NCBI RefSeq assembly: GCF_000177235.2 | Contig: NC_014829.1 | Span: forward strand, 1,984,001-2,048,000 | From: Evansella cellulosilytica DSM 2522 | GTDB lineage: Bacteria; Bacillota; Bacilli; Bacillales; Salisediminibacteriaceae | DNA length: 64,000 nucleotides | Direction of reading: 5' to 3' | Part shown: one piece after another, positions 7,507-16,835 of the stretch | How positions within the stretch are numbered: position 1 is the stretch's first letter | Layout: the number at the start of each line of letters is the position of its first letter | The notes under the pieces: model-generated | Databases searched by the model: none | What the model was told of the DNA's origin: nothing | What the model saw: the letters and a program-made list of their open reading frames with translations, nothing else | Made by a program: the position numbers and the translations under genes

Positions 7507-8595
7507 ATGGACAATAAGTATATGAAGATGGCAATTGAGCTTGCAAAAGTGACAGAAGGGCACACTACCCCTAACCCTGTGGTAGGTGCAGTTATTGTAA
7601 ATAATAATCAAATTGTTGGCTTTGGAGCACATTTAAAGGCTGGTGAGCATCATGCAGAAAAGCATGCGATTGAAATGGCAAAAGATAAAACAGAGGGGGC
7701 AACGATTTATGTAACACTTGAGCCCTGTTCCCACTACGGTCGTACACCGCCATGTGCTGATGCAGTAATTGAGGCCGGAATCAAGAAAGTTATTATTGGC
7801 TCTGTTGACCCAAATCCGAAAGTGTCTGGAAGAGGTATAAAGAAGCTTGAGGATGCAGGTATTGAAGTAGAGGTAGGGTGTATGAAGGAGGAAACGGACA
7901 AATTAAATGATGTTTTCTTCCATTTTGTTAATACAAAAAAACCTTTTGTTACCTTGAAATCTGCTACTAGTTTAGATGGGAAAATTGCTACTCGTACTGG
8001 GGAGAGTCAGTGGATCACGAGTGAAGAGTCTAGAAAAGATGTCCATCAATTACGCCATAAGAACGATGCTATTCTAGTAGGTATTAATACGGTAATTAAA
8101 GATGACCCTGCTTTAACAACTAGATTACCAGACGGTGGAAAGAATCCAATTAGAGTCATCTTAGATCGAGAACTTAGGATACCGATGACAGCGAAACTTA
8201 TTAATGATCATGCGTCTTTGACATGGGTCATAACGACACGGTTAGCTAATAAGGAAAAAATTGATTTGTTGCGAGACAAAGGGACTAAAGTATTGATACT
8301 TGATGATGATAAGATTGAAATTTCTTCTTTACTATATTTACTTGGGGAACATAACATTACTTCTCTTTTAGTAGAAGGTGGAGGTACCGTAAACGATTCA
8401 TTCTTAAAATCGGGGGAATTTCAACAAGTGATTGTGTATATAGCCCCTTTATTAATCGGTGGAGAAGATGCTCTTTCTTCCTTCTCTGGTTCTGGAATAG
8501 AAAAATTAGCAGATGCAAAAAAATTAAAAGTCCAATCATTAGAGCAAATTGGTAATGATATAAAGTTAGTTTTGACGAAAGGAGAGGAAGACTAA
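7507..8595 (+). CDS. ribD: Bifunctional riboflavin deaminase/reductase RibD
   Basis: Catalyses two steps of riboflavin synthesis: deamination of the pyrimidine from GTP, then reduction of its ribosyl chain. The 362-residue product has an N-terminal zinc deaminase domain (HAEKHAIEMA with the catalytic HAE, then PCSHYGRTPPC with both zinc cysteines) and a C-terminal dihydrofolate-reductase-like domain from about residue 145 (TLKSATSLDGKIA; LVEGGGTV near the end). GAGGATATATTT precedes ATG 7507. First gene of the rib operon; it abuts ribE with no gap. Control is by the FMN riboswitch upstream. Confidence 0.96.
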   Translation: MDNKYMKMAIELAKVTEGHTTPNPVVGAVIVNNNQIVGFGAHLKAGEHHAEKHAIEMAKDKTEGATIYVTLEPCSHYGRTPPCADAVIEAGIKKVIIGSVDPNPKVSGRGIKKLEDAGIEVEVGCMKEETDKLNDVFFHFVNTKKPFVTLKSATSLDGKIATRTGESQWITSEESRKDVHQLRHKNDAILVGINTVIKDDPALTTRLPDGGKNPIRVILDRELRIPMTAKLINDHASLTWVITTRLANKEKIDLLRDKGTKVLILDDDKIEISSLLYLLGEHNITSLLVEGGGTVNDSFLKSGEFQQVIVYIAPLLIGGEDALSSFSGSGIEKLADAKKLKVQSLEQIGNDIKLVLTKGEED

Positions 8596-9243
8596 ATGTT
8601 CACAGGAATTATTGAAGAGAAAGGACATGTAAAAACGATTTCACAATCTGGCGATTCCATAGTAATGGAAATTAAAGCCAAAAAAATATTACAGGATGTC
8701 CATTTAGGAGATAGTATAGCAGTTAATGGCGTATGTCTTACAGTTACAACATTTAATGATCATTACTTTACGGTTGACATGATGCCAGAAACGGTTAGAA
8801 ATACTAGCTTAAAGAATTTGACAGTTGGTTCGAAAGTGAATCTAGAAAGAGCAATGGCTGCTAATGGTCGATTCGGGGGTCACTTTGTTTCTGGACATGT
8901 TGATGGAGTGGGTACCATTCGCAAAAAGCGGCCTGAACATAATGCTGTATACTACGAGATCGAAGTTTCATCAAAATTGCGAAAGTATATGATGATGAAG
9001 GGAAGTATCACTGTGGATGGTACTAGCTTAACAATCTTTGGCTTGTCTGACGATACTTTTACAATATCGATCATTCCTCACACGATCCAAGAAACAATTA
9101 TTGGTGACAAAGGACCCGGAGATATTGTGAATGTAGAATGCGATATGTTAGCAAAATATATAGAGGAACTAATTATACAACGAACTAATTCAAATAAAAC
9201 TGGAAATATAACAGAAAGCTTTTTGAAAGACAATGGTTTTTAA
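8596..9243 (+). CDS. ribE: Riboflavin synthase, alpha subunit
   Basis: Converts two 6,7-dimethyl-8-ribityllumazines to riboflavin and a pyrimidine. The 215-residue product shows the internal duplication of the family: [10 protein letters not shown]...[13 protein letters not shown] in the first half and [12 protein letters not shown]...[12 protein letters not shown] in the second. It acts with the RibH capsid. GAGAGGAAG stands before ATG 8596, which follows the ribD stop directly. The C-terminal tail after the second domain is polar and not conserved. Confidence 0.95.
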   Translation: MFTGIIEEKGHVKTISQSGDSIVMEIKAKKILQDVHLGDSIAVNGVCLTVTTFNDHYFTVDMMPETVRNTSLKNLTVGSKVNLERAMAANGRFGGHFVSGHVDGVGTIRKKRPEHNAVYYEIEVSSKLRKYMMMKGSITVDGTSLTIFGLSDDTFTISIIPHTIQETIIGDKGPGDIVNVECDMLAKYIEELIIQRTNSNKTGNITESFLKDNGF

Positions 9244-9263
9244 TTGAAAGAGGGGGGATTAAG

Positions 9264-10463
9264 ATGTCTATATTTGATCCAATTGAAGAAGCGATATATG
9301 AGCTTATGCAAGGAAAAGTAGTCATTGTGTGCGATGATGAAGATCGTGAAAATGAAGGTGACTTTATAGCATTAGCTGAAAAAGCAACACCAGAGGTCAT
9401 TAACTTTATGGCTACACATGGTAGGGGTCTCATTTGTGCTCCAATTACGAGAAATCTAGCAGAAAAATTAGAACTAGTCCCAATGGTTGATCATAATACC
9501 GATCCTCATGGGACAGCTTTTACGATTAGTATAGACCACAAAAATTCAACTACTGGTATTTCAGCCCATGAGCGATCTGAAACAGTAATGAGCTTGATCG
9601 AAGAAAGTACGAAGCCATCTGACTACAAAAAACCAGGTCATATATTCCCTTTAGTTGCTAAAGACGGGGGGGTACTTCGAAGAGCAGGACATACTGAGGC
9701 AGCTGTTGACCTTGCACGTATGTGTGGAGCGAAACCAGCAGGTGTTATTTGTGAAATTATGAATGATGATGGTTCAATGGCAAGAGTTCCGAACTTGCGA
9801 AAAATTGCTGACGAGCATGAATTGAAAATGATAACGATAAAAGATTTAATACAATATCGTAATAGAAAAGATAAATTAGTTCAACGTGAAATTGAGACAT
9901 CACTCCCTACTGACTTTGGGGATTTTAAAGCAATAGGTTATAGTAACATTGTAGATGGAAAAGAGCATGTTGCTTTTGTCAAGGGTGAAATTAATGGAGA
10001 TCAACCGACTCTCGTTCGCGTTCATTCTGAATGTTTAACAGGTGATGTATTTGGTTCGCAACGATGTGATTGTGGACCTCAGCTTCATGCTGCTTTAGCT
10101 CAAATTGAGACAGCAGGATCAGGAGTGTTACTATATTTGAGGCAAGAAGGAAGAGGGATTGGGCTATTAAATAAATTAAGGGCTTATAAACTACAAGAAG
10201 AAGGCTATGATACAGTAGAGGCAAATGAAAAGCTTGGATTTGCTCCAGATTTACGAGAGTATGGTATTGGCGCACAAATTCTTCGAGATCTTGGTGTTAG
10301 AAAGATGAAGCTACTAACAAATAACCCAAGGAAAATTACTGGATTGAAAGGTTATGACCTTGAAGTGGTAGACAGAGTTCCAATTCAGCTACCATCAAAA
10401 AAAGATAACGAAAGATATTTAAAAGTAAAAAAAGATAAACTAGGACATTTATTACATTTTTAA
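9264..10463 (+). CDS. ribBA: Bifunctional DHBP synthase / GTP cyclohydrolase II
   Basis: Supplies both precursors of lumazine: dihydroxybutanone phosphate from ribulose 5-phosphate and the pyrimidine from GTP. The 399-residue product has an N-terminal DHBP synthase domain ([33 protein letters not shown]) and a C-terminal GTP cyclohydrolase II domain from about residue 205 with the zinc site [15 protein letters not shown] and the [10 protein letters not shown] motif. AGAGGGGGG precedes ATG 9264. Length and order match B. subtilis ribA (ribBA). Confidence 0.96.
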   Translation: MSIFDPIEEAIYELMQGKVVIVCDDEDRENEGDFIALAEKATPEVINFMATHGRGLICAPITRNLAEKLELVPMVDHNTDPHGTAFTISIDHKNSTTGISAHERSETVMSLIEESTKPSDYKKPGHIFPLVAKDGGVLRRAGHTEAAVDLARMCGAKPAGVICEIMNDDGSMARVPNLRKIADEHELKMITIKDLIQYRNRKDKLVQREIETSLPTDFGDFKAIGYSNIVDGKEHVAFVKGEINGDQPTLVRVHSECLTGDVFGSQRCDCGPQLHAALAQIETAGSGVLLYLRQEGRGIGLLNKLRAYKLQEEGYDTVEANEKLGFAPDLREYGIGAQILRDLGVRKMKLLTNNPRKITGLKGYDLEVVDRVPIQLPSKKDNERYLKVKKDKLGHLLHF

Positions 10464-10483
10464 TAACATTGGAGGAATTTATG

Positions 10484-10951
10484 ATGGGGAAAGTATTTGA
10501 AGGAAATTTAGTAGGTACTGGATTAAAAGTAGGTATTGTAACAGCAAGGTTTAATGAATTTATTACGAGCAAACTACTTGGTGGAGCTGAAGATGCATTG
10601 AAACGCCACGGTGTAGAAGAAAATGACATTGAAGTAGCGTGGGTTCCTGGTGCGTTTGAGATACCATTAATCGCAAAGAAAATGGCGGAATCAGGTAAAT
10701 ATGACGCAGTTCTTACATTAGGGACGGTTATTCGTGGATCTACACCTCACTTTGATTATGTATGTAATGAAGTAGCAAAAGGAGTAGGATCATTGTCTTT
10801 AACAACTGGTATTCCAGTTATTTTCGGTGTACTAACAACAGATACAATTGAACAAGCGATAGAAAGAGCAGGAACAAAAGCAGGCAATAAAGGATATGAA
10901 ACAGCTGTTGGTGCGATAGAAATGGCAAACCTATGTAAAGGTATTTCATAA
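10484..10951 (+). CDS. ribH: 6,7-dimethyl-8-ribityllumazine synthase
   Basis: Joins the pyrimidine from RibBA/RibD with dihydroxybutanone phosphate; forms the icosahedral shell around riboflavin synthase. The 155-residue product has the family segments [44 protein letters not shown] (with the catalytic histidine) and [13 protein letters not shown] at 10471 fits ATG 10484 (8 bases); ATG 10481 is also possible. Last gene of the rib operon. ribT, which follows ribH in B. subtilis, is absent: a terminator and an intron follow instead. Confidence 0.95.
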   Translation: MGKVFEGNLVGTGLKVGIVTARFNEFITSKLLGGAEDALKRHGVEENDIEVAWVPGAFEIPLIAKKMAESGKYDAVLTLGTVIRGSTPHFDYVCNEVAKGVGSLSLTTGIPVIFGVLTTDTIEQAIERAGTKAGNKGYETAVGAIEMANLCKGIS

Positions 10952-10953
10952 GG

Positions 10954-10992
10954 TAAAAAAAGAAAGGGTGGATTTAATCCATCCTTTCTTTC
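10954..10992 (+). terminator. Bidirectional terminator between ribH and ypuF, intron target
   Basis: AAAGAAAGGGTGGAT and ATCCATCCTTTCTTT form an almost perfect hairpin with A-rich and T-rich flanks. It would end transcripts from both the rib operon and the convergent ypuF. The intron begins at the next base. Confidence 0.9.
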
Positions 10993-11637
10993 GTGCGCTT
11001 GGCAGCGCATCGAACTAATGGGTGGAAGTCCCTAACACGCCGAAGTGGCGGAAGTGTATAGCTGACAGGTAGTGCATGTCCGCGAGGAAATGTGTGGAGG
11101 ACCTGAAGGCGAATCTCGGAACAGACGACTAACCACCATGTTGGCTGACAGAATCGGATAACCTTGCGAAAGATGGGGAAGTCCAGTGCCACAAGAGGGT
11201 TCTGTAAGTTATGAGGACTGGGTTCGAGGGAAAGTTTGATGACGTGACCCAAGGAGATCTCATCATCTCCGCTATGCAGTGGTAACTCTCAAACAAGTCC
11301 GTGAGGGGCGAGTTGGGATTATGGGTGGTGAGAAGTCAGAGCAGGGGATATTAGTGAATAAGCTCGTCGGAAAAGTCGTAATGGCGAGTGACTTAGCATG
11401 GCGTTGCTAAGGCGAGCCCTTACCCAAAAGGAAGGGACTTGATGCGAAGCCCGTCTGTCCATGGAAGAAAAGCAATTCAATTTAGAAAGCCGTCATGTGC
11501 CAAGCAGAAGCCAGTGAGGTGGAGCCTAAGAACTGGGGTCGAATAGTAAGTAGACCGTTTGGGACGGAGTACTTTAGGTAAAACTCGGAAAATGCCGTGT
11601 GCTAGTCATCCGAGAGAGCCAAGGGAAGGATACGAAC

Positions 11638-12963
11638 ATGAGCGAGAGATTAAATCAGAAGAGTTTTCGTGATGGAGTAAAGTCTACACAAAAGAGAAAA
11701 TGGTATAGCTTAATGGATAAGGTATGGGCTATGTCCAACATGGAGGAAGCATTCAAAGAGGTAAAACGAAATCGAGGGTCTGCAGGAGTAGATGGAGTTT
11801 CTATCCGTACTTTTGAACACGGGGTGGAGGACAATGTACAAGTTCTTCAACGTGAATTAAAAGAAAAGGCCTATAGACCGAGACCCGTGAAGCGTGTATT
11901 TATTCCAAAAACGGATGGGACGAAAAGACCTTTAGGAATTCCTACTGTGAGAGACCGTGTTGTTCAAGCGGCTGTACGTCGCATTATAGAGCCAATTTTC
12001 GAAGACAAATTTTTGGATTGTAGTTTCGGATTCAGACCGAATAAAAGTGCACATATGGCATTAGAGAAAATCCGAAAGGATTTAATGGATGGGTATGTGT
12101 ACGTAATTGACGCTGATCTAAAAGCCTACTTTGATACAATCCCACAGGATAAACTCATTCAAGCTGTAAGGGAAGAAGTAGTAGACGGTAGTGTTATTCG
12201 GTTGATTCAGAGTTTTTTACAAGCAGGGGTTATGGATGGAGGAAGCTTCCACCTTACTGAAAAAGGAACACCTCAAGGTGGGGTTATTAGTCCATTACTT
12301 GCAAATATCTATTTACACCCACTCGATGAACTGATGACAAAACGGGGGCATCGAATCACAAGGTACGCTGATGACTTTGTTATATGTTGTAAATCACAAA
12401 AAGGGGCTGAAAGAGTCCTTAAATCAGTAACTCGCTTCTTAAACGAGGAACTAGGTTTAACGGTTCACCCTGAAAAGACTAAGGTTGTTAATAACCTAGA
12501 AGAACCATTTCTATTTTTGGGTCACGAATTCAAGGGTGGTTATTATGTTTCTGCATCTCCTAAAGCTTTAAAGAAATTTAAAGAAAAGGTTAAGGAGATC
12601 ACTAGGCGAAACCAAACCGTAAACATCGAGACATTGATTAAAGAAAAACTTAATCCATACCTAAGAGGTTGGGGTAACTACTTTGGTCACTTTTATGGGA
12701 AGACTATATTCACTATATTTGATGGATGGATACGTAGAAGATTAAGATCAGTTCAATTAAGAAGTTGGAGAAATATTAGGAAATTGCACAGGGAACTGAG
12801 GAAAAGAAAATGGAAAGGAGATCTCCCTAGATTGCGTATGAATAGATGGAGAAGCTCTTTGTCTACCCCAGTACATACTGCTTTACCTAAAGAATGGTTC
12901 GTAGAAATCGGTCTTGTCTCACTTGTAAAACTTTACAATGATCATCATCCCCAACGGGGATAA
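11638..12963 (+). CDS. ltrA: Group II intron reverse transcriptase/maturase
   Basis: Intron-encoded protein that splices and moves its own intron. The 441-residue product has the reverse transcriptase fingers (RPRPVKRVFIPKTDG, RPLGIPTVRDR), the GTPQGGVISPLLANI block, the catalytic RYADDFVI (YADD) and the maturase X segment (LNPYLRGWGNYFG). It ends in a basic tail without an HNH endonuclease, as in bacterial class C (IIC) proteins. GGAAGGA precedes ATG 11638; the frame is open to 11599. No frameshift or stop is seen, so the protein is probably functional. Confidence 0.95.
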   Translation: MSERLNQKSFRDGVKSTQKRKWYSLMDKVWAMSNMEEAFKEVKRNRGSAGVDGVSIRTFEHGVEDNVQVLQRELKEKAYRPRPVKRVFIPKTDGTKRPLGIPTVRDRVVQAAVRRIIEPIFEDKFLDCSFGFRPNKSAHMALEKIRKDLMDGYVYVIDADLKAYFDTIPQDKLIQAVREEVVDGSVIRLIQSFLQAGVMDGGSFHLTEKGTPQGGVISPLLANIYLHPLDELMTKRGHRITRYADDFVICCKSQKGAERVLKSVTRFLNEELGLTVHPEKTKVVNNLEEPFLFLGHEFKGGYYVSASPKALKKFKEKVKEITRRNQTVNIETLIKEKLNPYLRGWGNYFGHFYGKTIFTIFDGWIRRRLRSVQLRSWRNIRKLHRELRKRKWKGDLPRLRMNRWRSSLSTPVHTALPKEWFVEIGLVSLVKLYNDHHPQRG

Positions 12964-12971
12964 TCATGGAG

Positions 12972-13003
12972 GAGCCGTATGCGATGACCCGCACGTACGG
13001 ATC
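12972..13003 (+). ncRNA. Group II intron domain V
   Basis: GAGCCGTATGCG folds on CGCACGTACGGATC with a GATGACC apex. This is the catalytic hairpin. The domain VI hairpin follows directly. Confidence 0.88.
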
Positions 13004-13038
13004 TGTGAGAGGCGCATGAATAATTTCATGCGCCTACT

Positions 13039-13545
13039 CTATTTCTTTTTGTCTAGAGATTTTAAACGTTCTTCTATAACGTCAGACCGATCGCGTAGTT
13101 TATGACGATAAACTAATGACTCATCAGATTGGTTGTCGTTATCACACCAAGTGAGCTGGATTTGTGCACACTTTTCTTTACATAACGCGACGAGTTGATT
13201 GTCGCTAATAGGAAGGTTCATTGTTTTGTAACCTCCACCATTTTTTATGTTAAGTATCCGTTGTCTCGTCATGTCACTAAGCGTTTTTACATCTAGACCT
13301 AATTGTCGAAAAGCAGTTTCACTCTCTTTTAAGTGATTAAGGGACTTTTCATATAAACGTAAGCTACCACTATAATTTTTCTGTCGTTCGTGGTATATAG
13401 CTACGGCTAATTGGATAAGACCAAGCCAATGATTTTCGTTGTGTTCTTTCCAATATTCCTCCATAATTTCATGACATTCAAAAAAATCTCTAGTGCAATG
13501 AAATTCAATTAAAAAGTCAATGTAGGCTTTGGGATAGTTTTTCAT
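13039..13545 (-). CDS. ypuF: DUF309 family protein (YpuF-like)
   Basis: Helical cytosolic protein of the DUF309 family, function unknown. The 168-residue product carries the family core FHCTRDFFECHEIMEEYW with the HEIMEE motif and a following LIQLAVAIYH helix. ATG 13545 follows GAGGAGG; the frame is open further to 13602 but those residues are hydrophobic-basic and lack a site. It is transcribed toward the rib operon. Its stop codon (13039-13041) lies inside the predicted 3' end of the group II intron, so the intron may have replaced the original end of this gene. In B. subtilis ypuF is also found between the rib operon and scpA. Confidence 0.8.
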   Translation of the reverse strand: MKNYPKAYIDFLIEFHCTRDFFECHEIMEEYWKEHNENHWLGLIQLAVAIYHERQKNYSGSLRLYEKSLNHLKESETAFRQLGLDVKTLSDMTRQRILNIKNGGGYKTMNLPISDNQLVALCKEKCAQIQLTWCDNDNQSDESLVYRHKLRDRSDVIEERLKSLDKKK

Positions 13546-13644
13546 TAAAAGCCTCCTCATAAAATGGATAAAATTTTTACTTACTAAAAATAAGCGTATC
13601 ATATGTTAGGAAAAAATGCTTGTGATAAATTACATAGGAAAGTC

Positions 13645-13673
13645 CGTTCAAATGCATATGTTTATGATATAAT
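13645..13673 (+). promoter_or_regulatory. Predicted SigA promoter of scpA-scpB
   Basis: TATAAT at 13668-13673 with an upstream TG, and a weak -35 near CGTTCA (13645-13650). Transcription from about 13680 excludes the longer open frame from 13603 and supports the scpA start at 13693. Confidence 0.5.
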
Positions 13674-13692
13674 TTTATCAGATAAAGGAAAA

Positions 13693-14469
13693 ATGGTGAC
13701 GCATATGCAATATAGTGTAAAACTGCAATCTTTCGAAGGGCCGTTAGATTTATTGTTACATCTTATTCAAAAAAATGATCTGGACATCTATGATATACCT
13801 GTAAAACAGATAACAGATCAGTATATGACCTATATTCATACGATGCAAGTGCTACAATTAGATGTTGCTAGCGAATATTTAGTCATGGCTTCTACTTTGT
13901 TACATATGAAAAGCCAAATGCTTCTCCCAGCAACAGAAGATGAAATTGATGAAGACTTTGAATATGATGAAAATGAAGACCCTAGAGAAGAACTTATGTT
14001 TCGATTAATTGAATATAAAAAATATAAAGAGGCAGCAAGTGGCTTAAAGGAGAGAGAACGTGCAAGAAGTGACTTATTTTCAAAGCCTATGACTGATTTA
14101 ACACCACTTTTGGATGAGGAAGAGCCTTCAAGTATGAATGTATCCATTTATGATATGCTCCAAGCATTTCAAAAGCTGCAAAAAAGAAAGAAGTGGAAGG
14201 AACCAGTAACTTCAAGAATTCAACGGGATGAAATCCCAATTGATGAAAAAATGGCCCAGATTATGGAAACATTACAAAGATATCAAGGAAAAAGGTTATT
14301 TTCCGAGCTTTTTGCAGAAGAAAAAGAGAAACACCATATTGTTACATCTTTTTTAGCGTTGTTAGAGTTGATGAAAGCGAATGTCATTATATGTACGCAA
14401 CATAAAAACTTCGAAGACATCTTGATTTCACAGAAGGGGGAGGATAAACTTGAAGAGTTATCAAATTAA
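13693..14469 (+). CDS. scpA: Segregation and condensation protein A
   Basis: Kleisin subunit that bridges the Smc heads with ScpB and helps condense and segregate the chromosome. The 258-residue product begins near MQYSVKLQSFEGPLDLLLHLIQ, the conserved N-terminal helix that binds the Smc neck. An acidic linker (EDEIDEDFEYDENEDPREE) separates it from the C-terminal winged helix ending FEDILIS. ATG 13693 follows AAAGG; ATG 13705 is a possible alternative. scpB overlaps its end by 20 bases. Confidence 0.94.
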   Translation: MVTHMQYSVKLQSFEGPLDLLLHLIQKNDLDIYDIPVKQITDQYMTYIHTMQVLQLDVASEYLVMASTLLHMKSQMLLPATEDEIDEDFEYDENEDPREELMFRLIEYKKYKEAASGLKERERARSDLFSKPMTDLTPLLDEEEPSSMNVSIYDMLQAFQKLQKRKKWKEPVTSRIQRDEIPIDEKMAQIMETLQRYQGKRLFSELFAEEKEKHHIVTSFLALLELMKANVIICTQHKNFEDILISQKGEDKLEELSN

Positions 14470-15049
14470 AGCAATCATCGAGGGTCTCCTTTTTGTATCC
14501 GGTGAGGAAGGGATAGACGAGAAACAACTAATGGATGTTCTTCAAATGGATAGAAAAACAATTAAATTTTATATGAATGAATTAATAGAGGCATACTCAT
14601 CTGATTCAAGGGGTATACAAATAGTGGAAATAGCTGGAGGGTATCAATTTACAACAAAAGCTGAGCACGCCCCGTATTTTAAAAGACTAGTGCAATCTCC
14701 TTCAACGACGACATTATCACAAGCTGCTTTGGAGACACTAGCAATTGTTGCATATAAACAACCGATATCTAGAATTGAAATTGAAGATATACGTGGAGTG
14801 AAATCAGAAAGGCCAGTGCGTACTTTAGTAGCAAAGTCCTTAATTAAAGAGGTTGCTCGTTCAGAAAAAACAGGACGCGCTATTTTGTATGGTACAACGA
14901 AAGAATTCTTAGAACAATTTGGATTACGATCAACAAAAGAATTACCACCTCTTCCAGAATCAGTACCTGAAGAAGAAGTTGAGGAAGAAGTGGATTTATT
15001 CTTAACAAGATTTCAAGACTTTTCCTTGAAAGAGGATCAAGCTAAATAA
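14450..15049 (+). CDS. scpB: Segregation and condensation protein B
   Basis: Second accessory subunit of the Smc condensin; a dimer of two winged-helix domains that binds the ScpA linker. The 199-residue product shows IEGLLFVSGEEGI, the segment LSQAALETLAIVAYKQPISRIEIEDIRGV and ALLYGTT-like ILYGTTKEFLEQFGL. The start is TTG 14450, inside scpA, behind GGGGGAGGA. The C-terminus is an acidic stretch (PEEEVEEEVDLF). It forms one operon with scpA, and probably ypuI. Confidence 0.94.
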   Translation: MKSYQIKAIIEGLLFVSGEEGIDEKQLMDVLQMDRKTIKFYMNELIEAYSSDSRGIQIVEIAGGYQFTTKAEHAPYFKRLVQSPSTTTLSQAALETLAIVAYKQPISRIEIEDIRGVKSERPVRTLVAKSLIKEVARSEKTGRAILYGTTKEFLEQFGLRSTKELPPLPESVPEEEVEEEVDLFLTRFQDFSLKEDQAK

Positions 15050-15081
15050 GAACACTGAATAAAGAAGGGAAGAAATGCTAA

Positions 15082-15579
15082 ATGGGTAATGATTTAGTAC
15101 AACAACAACTTACATTTACTATGGAAAAATTAGAAAAAACAGCTGAGGAAATTAGAGGGTATTTAAATTCAACGACAATAGATAGTCTCGTTCAAGAAGG
15201 AGAAGGGGGCTCTGCGTCTGATTATATTGATATTTTGGATCAAATAAGACGTATTTTAGTTTTTTTTGATGAAGGGCGCGAATCAGGCTATTTGTTATTA
15301 AGAAGTGAAAAATTCCGTAAAGGTGCAGCAGAAAAAACGTTGTATTGGATTTTTCATCAATGTATTGAGGAGTTCTTCCAACCTAAACTAGACGTATGGT
15401 ATGAAGATAGTAGAGCTGCTTATACTGGGAAAAATGCTATTCGTTTTAGAGTGGCTGTTCCACAACAACTAAAGGATTTAGTGCAAAAAATTGAAGGGCC
15501 TTTACAAGAGGTAAGGGAAGAATTGGAATATTACGAAACAGACTTTCGAACAAAGATGCGTCAGCGTGAAGGAGAATAA
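15082..15579 (+). CDS. ypuI: YpuI-like protein (DUF3907)
   Basis: Conserved Bacillaceae protein of unknown function. The 165-residue soluble product is rich in charged helices (NDLVQQQLTFTMEKLEKTAEEI) and a central YLLLRSEKFRKGAAEKTLYW segment. AGGGAAG precedes ATG 15082. It follows scpB by 32 bases, the same arrangement as ypuI after ypuH (scpB) in B. subtilis, and is closed by a terminator. Identification depends mainly on this order and on length. Confidence 0.75.
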   Translation: MGNDLVQQQLTFTMEKLEKTAEEIRGYLNSTTIDSLVQEGEGGSASDYIDILDQIRRILVFFDEGRESGYLLLRSEKFRKGAAEKTLYWIFHQCIEEFFQPKLDVWYEDSRAAYTGKNAIRFRVAVPQQLKDLVQKIEGPLQEVREELEYYETDFRTKMRQREGE

Positions 15580-15602
15580 TATATTATTTAAGTCTCGTCA
15601 CT

Positions 15603-15634
15603 AGCCCACGATAAGAAACGTGGGCTTTTTTTAT
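15603..15634 (+). terminator. Intrinsic terminator of the scpA-scpB-ypuI unit
   Basis: AGCCCACG and CGTGGGCT with an 8-base loop, followed by seven Ts. Confidence 0.92.
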
Positions 15635-15737
15635 ATTCATGACAGGTGAAGATATTTCCAAAAAAATGTAATTTTACATGAACGAACCTAGCTCATTCAT
15701 GCATATGATGCTATTGCATGTATTGAGGAGGGTGAAT

Positions 15738-16610
15738 ATGTTGGATGTAAATGACTATATTGAAAAGTTAAAGGAATGGCTAAATGACTTTGAAGAGCAA
15801 TTGCATCAATCAGATGGCTTAAGTGAGAATTTTGTGGATGAGGTGAAAGGTCTCCAAAATAAGTTAAGTCGTGAAGAAGACCATGGAAAGCTTGGTAAAA
15901 TTCAATATGAAGCAGAACAACTTTATGACAGGTATATTAATAGCAGAGCCGTTGAATCGCGTAATGAAAACGATGGTGAGAGTAAGAGAGTAGCCATTGG
16001 AGAACATACTTTGCCAAGATTAAACTATCAATATCATGATTTGGAGCCATACATTGCCAGAAGAATTATGGAGCTACACCATAAAAAACATCACCAATCA
16101 TATGTAGATGGATTGAATAAGGCAGAAAAAGAGTTGCAAAGGCAAAGGGAAAGGAATCATTTTGAACTCGTAAAACATTGGGAACGCGAACTAGCCTTTC
16201 ACGGAGCAGGACACTATTTACACACTCTTTTTTGGAAAGTGATGACACCAAAGGGCGGTGGACAACCTAATGGTGCTTTGCTAAAGCAGTTTGTTCTTGA
16301 TTTTGGTAGCTTTGAAGCATTCAAAGCTCACTTCTCAGAAGCAGCAAAAAATGTTGAAGGAAGTGGATGGGCAATTTTGGTCTGGTCACCACGGCCAGGT
16401 CGGCTAGAAGTTTTAACAGCTGAAAAGCATCAAAATTTAACGCAATGGGACGTTATTCCTTTGTTACCTTTAGATGTATGGGAGCACGCATATTATTTAC
16501 AATATGAAAATAAGAGAGAAGACTATATTAGTAATTGGTGGAAAGTGATAAATTGGCCTTATGTGCAACAAAGGTTTAATGAGGTGAGAAACAACGTATC
16601 GATTGTCTAA
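15738..16610 (+). CDS. sodF: Superoxide dismutase, Fe/Mn family, with N-terminal extension
   Basis: Converts superoxide to hydrogen peroxide and oxygen. The 290-residue product has a charged, helical N-terminal extension of about 90 residues and then the Fe/Mn SOD fold. It keeps the metal ligands: histidine in MELHHKKHHQSYVDGLN, histidine in FHGAGHYLHTLFW, and D and H in LPLDVWEHAYYLQY. B. subtilis SodF has a similar length and extension. ATG 15738 follows GAGGAGGGTG; ATGs further upstream, from 15678, lack such a site. No signal peptide is visible. The gene stands alone between terminators. Function as an active SOD is inferred from intact ligands; metal choice cannot be read. Confidence 0.85.
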   Translation: MLDVNDYIEKLKEWLNDFEEQLHQSDGLSENFVDEVKGLQNKLSREEDHGKLGKIQYEAEQLYDRYINSRAVESRNENDGESKRVAIGEHTLPRLNYQYHDLEPYIARRIMELHHKKHHQSYVDGLNKAEKELQRQRERNHFELVKHWERELAFHGAGHYLHTLFWKVMTPKGGGQPNGALLKQFVLDFGSFEAFKAHFSEAAKNVEGSGWAILVWSPRPGRLEVLTAEKHQNLTQWDVIPLLPLDVWEHAYYLQYENKREDYISNWWKVINWPYVQQRFNEVRNNVSIV

Positions 16611-16715
16611 TTCAACATATAGAGCGTTAAAATCTTAAAGTTTAATGGTATGAACTTAGTTTTGATTTAGTGATTGCATAAAATTATGGGCGCTGAAAAA
16701 GGTAAATATATCGAG

Positions 16716-16758
16716 GGCACTGAAAAAGTGCAAAACCACTTTTTCAGTGCCCTTTTTA
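16716..16758 (+). terminator. Intrinsic terminator behind the sodF-like gene (GGGCACTG family)
   Basis: GGGCACTGAAAAAGTG pairs with CACTTTTTCAGTGCCC, then TTTTT. It repeats the ppiB terminator at 6321 almost base for base. A partial arm (GGGCGCTGAAAAAGG) lies directly upstream at 16690. Confidence 0.88.
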
Positions 16759-16835
16759 GAAAGTAGTGAGTTTACCTTTGAGGAATTAACGGCGAGTATA
16801 GCACTTCTAGCCTTTAAAACTCTTCTATAAAAACG

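Larger units (their letters stand above)
10993..13042 (+). mobile_element. Group II intron, IIC-like, with LtrA-type ORF
   Basis: A retroelement RNA of about 2.05 kb. The 5' end GTGCGC (10993) starts right behind the rib terminator hairpin, the insertion site typical of group IIC introns. A long non-coding 5' part (10993-11637) with the phased structure expected of domains I-III is followed by the reverse transcriptase ORF (11638-12963), domain V (12972-13003) and a domain VI hairpin (about 13006-13040) with a bulged A near 13036. The 3' end is placed at 13042 by the usual distance to the branch A and the AY end; it could be off by a few bases. The element looks intact. Confidence 0.9.

Noticed and set aside
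7322-7525. Open frame in the rib leader
   Set aside because: It spans the riboswitch expression platform and terminator and overlaps the ribD start.
10974-11252. Open frame on the - strand at the intron 5' end
   Set aside because: It is antisense to structured intron RNA and the terminator; no coding signal.
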